Source: JAGNHB01 sp964436005 (GTDB taxonomy: Bacteria; Acidobacteriota; JAAYUB01). Taken from it: DNA of 6,910 bases. The notes under the pieces are model-generated. The model was not told the origin of the DNA. It did no database searches and saw only the letters and a list, made by a program, of their open reading frames with translations. The stretch lies in contig CAYTBK010000183.1 of NCBI GenBank assembly GCA_964436005.1, forward strand, positions 1-6,910, given 5' to 3'. A program made the position numbers and the translations under genes. The stretch's first letter is position 1. Each line of letters starts with the position of its first letter. Below, piece after piece: positions 5,686 through 6,910 of the stretch.

Positions 5686-6489
5686 ATGTCACATTCGAGC
5701 CTTTGGTTCCGGGAAGTGGAAACCGCGCTCCAGGCCAACCGGCGCCTGGTGACGGCGGTGATCATCCAGACGAAGGGGTCGACGCCGCGCAAGGAGGGCA
5801 CCCGCATGGCCGTGATGCCTGACGGGTCCATTTTGGGCACCATCGGCGGGGGCTCGTTCGAGGAGAAGGTGCGCCAGGACGCCCTGAAGCTGTTCGAGGA
5901 GCCCGGCTGCACGCTGCGCCACTACGATTTCCACCCCGACGCCGAGGGGCGCGGGGAAGCCATCTGCGGCGGCGACGCCGACGTGTTCTTCGAGTACTTC
6001 CAGTCCTCGCCCACCCTGCTGGTCTATGGCGCGGGGCACTGCGGCCAGGCCCTGCTGCAGGCGGCCGGGCACCTGGGCTACGTCCTGGAGGTGGCCGACG
6101 ACCGCCCCGAACTCATCGAGGAAGTGATGAAGTGGGACGCGCCCCGTCTGCGGGCCGGCCACCTCATCGACACCGAGCTGACCCGGCTGCCGGCCACGGA
6201 CCCGGAAACCATGGTCGTCATCATGACCCGCAACCACGAGTTCGACGAGTGCATCCTCCGCCAGGTCGTCCGCCAGCCCTTCGCCTACCTGGGCATGATC
6301 GCCAGCAAGTCCAAGTCCAGGATCATCCGGGACCGCCTGGTGGCGGACGGCTTCCGCCCCGAGGAACTGGCCCGGGTCCACATGCCCATCGGCGTGCCCA
6401 TCCACTCCCAGACGCCGGCGGAGATCGCCGTCAGCGTCCTCGCCGAGATCATCGCCTTCCGCAACCGCCCCGGCGAGGGGAAGGCGTGA
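5686..6489 (+). CDS. XdhC/CoxI-family molybdenum-hydroxylase maturation protein
   Basis: Cytosolic accessory factor of the XdhC family, 267 residues. Characterised members bind molybdenum cofactor and help load it, in sulfurated form, into xanthine dehydrogenase-type enzymes. The N-terminal XdhC_CoxI domain shows VIIQTKGSTPRKEGTRM (25-41), GTIGGGSFE (51-59) and CGGDADVFFE (94-103); Cys94 is at the conserved CGG site. The C-terminal Rossmann domain begins at LLVYGAGHCGQAL (111-123), with VADDRPE (136-142) ending its second strand. It closes with MPIGVPIHSQTPAEIAVSVLAEIIAFR, the usual family ending, so both domains are complete. No xanthine dehydrogenase, CO dehydrogenase or cofactor-synthesis gene is in view, so its client is unknown. 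ATG 5686 has a strong GGAGG. Its stop overlaps the rsmI start (GTGA, 6486-6489), implying a shared transcript. Confidence 0.9.
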   Translation: MSHSSLWFREVETALQANRRLVTAVIIQTKGSTPRKEGTRMAVMPDGSILGTIGGGSFEEKVRQDALKLFEEPGCTLRHYDFHPDAEGRGEAICGGDADVFFEYFQSSPTLLVYGAGHCGQALLQAAGHLGYVLEVADDRPELIEEVMKWDAPRLRAGHLIDTELTRLPATDPETMVVIMTRNHEFDECILRQVVRQPFAYLGMIASKSKSRIIRDRLVADGFRPEELARVHMPIGVPIHSQTPAEIAVSVLAEIIAFRNRPGEGKA

Positions 6490-6910
6490 AGGCGAAGGCT
6501 TTCCGGACCGGAGAGACCGCCCCGGAGGCGGTCCTCTTTGTCATGGCCACGCCCATCGGCAACCTCGACGACATGACCTACCGGGCCGTGGAGACCCTGA
6601 AGGGGGCCGACCTGGTCATCTGCGAGGACACGCGCCGCACCGGGGCGCTCCTGGCCAATTTCGGCGCTCGGGCGACCCTCTGCGCCCACCACGACTTCAA
6701 CGAGCGGCAGAGCGCGGCGAAGATCGCCGCCCAGATCGGCGAGGGGCGGCGGGCGGTGCTGGTCACCGACGCCGGGACCCCCGCCGTGTCGGACCCGGGG
6801 CTGGCCCTGGTGCGCGAGTGCGTCGCCGCGGGGATCCGGGTGACGGCCATCCCGGGCGCCTCGGCGGTGTCGGCGGCCCTGTCGGTTTCCCACATCCCGG
6901 CCCCGGGGTA
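6486..6910 (+). CDS. rsmI: RsmI, 16S rRNA (cytidine1402-2'-O)-methyltransferase, partial
   Basis: SAM-dependent enzyme that 2'-O-methylates C1402 in the decoding centre of 16S rRNA; it belongs to the tetrapyrrole-methylase fold. The first 141 residues are visible and the frame is open at the right edge, about half of the usual length. Diagnostic motifs are ATPIGNLDD (21-29), CEDTRRTG (46-53), TDAGTPAVSDPG (95-106, SAM-binding region) and IPGASAVSAALS (122-133). GTG 6486 overlaps the TGA of the xdhC-like gene by four bases and is preceded by the purine-rich GAGGGGAAGG. It gives about 15 residues more before the conserved core than is usual. The only later candidate start near the core, ATG 6543, would begin inside the first conserved strand. 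The GTGA overlap indicates translational coupling. Confidence 0.95.
   Translation, partial: MKAKAFRTGETAPEAVLFVMATPIGNLDDMTYRAVETLKGADLVICEDTRRTGALLANFGARATLCAHHDFNERQSAAKIAAQIGEGRRAVLVTDAGTPAVSDPGLALVRECVAAGIRVTAIPGASAVSAALSVSHIPAPG

Noticed and set aside
3591..5912. 773-codon open frame on the minus strand
   Set aside because: It lies opposite the permease and the start of the XdhC-family gene. Its translation is dominated by His, Gly, Asp, Glu and Val with no domain, as expected for the antisense of GC-rich genes.
1..6910. Multi-gene defence, CRISPR or prophage system
   Set aside because: No array of direct repeats, nuclease, helicase, toxin-antitoxin pair or phage gene is visible. The genes are unrelated housekeeping, transport and accessory functions.

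Overview
The window is GC-rich bacterial chromosome with six protein genes: two cut by the window edges, four complete. GC-rich third codon positions, Shine-Dalgarno-led starts and a twin-arginine-type N-terminus point to a high-GC Gram-negative-type bacterium. The gene mix (iron-sulfur aldo/keto reductase, secreted DUF4097 protein, KimA-like permease, XdhC) would suit Acidobacteriota or a deltaproteobacterial-type lineage. No phylogenetic marker settles this, so the assignment is only a suggestion. There are no tRNA, rRNA, CRISPR, transposase or phage genes.

Layout: (1) 1-1188, minus strand: aldo/keto reductase with a C-terminal cysteine cluster and a twin-arginine-like N-terminus, cut by the left edge. 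(2) 1189-1403: divergent intergenic region with a good minus-strand promoter and a small inverted-repeat structure. (3) 1404-2117, plus: secreted DUF4097 repeat protein. (4) 2118-2516: convergent intergenic region of extreme GC content, holding a terminator hairpin, a 163-bp imperfect palindrome and a hairpin at the next gene's stop codon. (5) 2517-3299, minus: unrecognised small membrane protein in a stretch of visibly lower GC. (6) 3300-3611: divergent intergenic region with candidate back-to-back promoters and a run of hairpins. (7) 3612-5612, plus: KimA-like APC-superfamily permease with a cytosolic C-terminal domain. (8) 5686-6489, plus: XdhC/CoxI-family molybdenum-enzyme maturation protein. 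(9) 6486-6910, plus: RsmI 16S rRNA methyltransferase, cut by the right edge and overlapping the xdhC stop by four bases.

The genes do not form one pathway. The permease, xdhC-like gene and rsmI share a strand and may be co-transcribed; xdhC and rsmI are probably translationally coupled. The least explained parts are the long palindrome between the two convergent genes and the orphan membrane protein beside it. I see no multi-gene defence, secretion or biosynthetic system.
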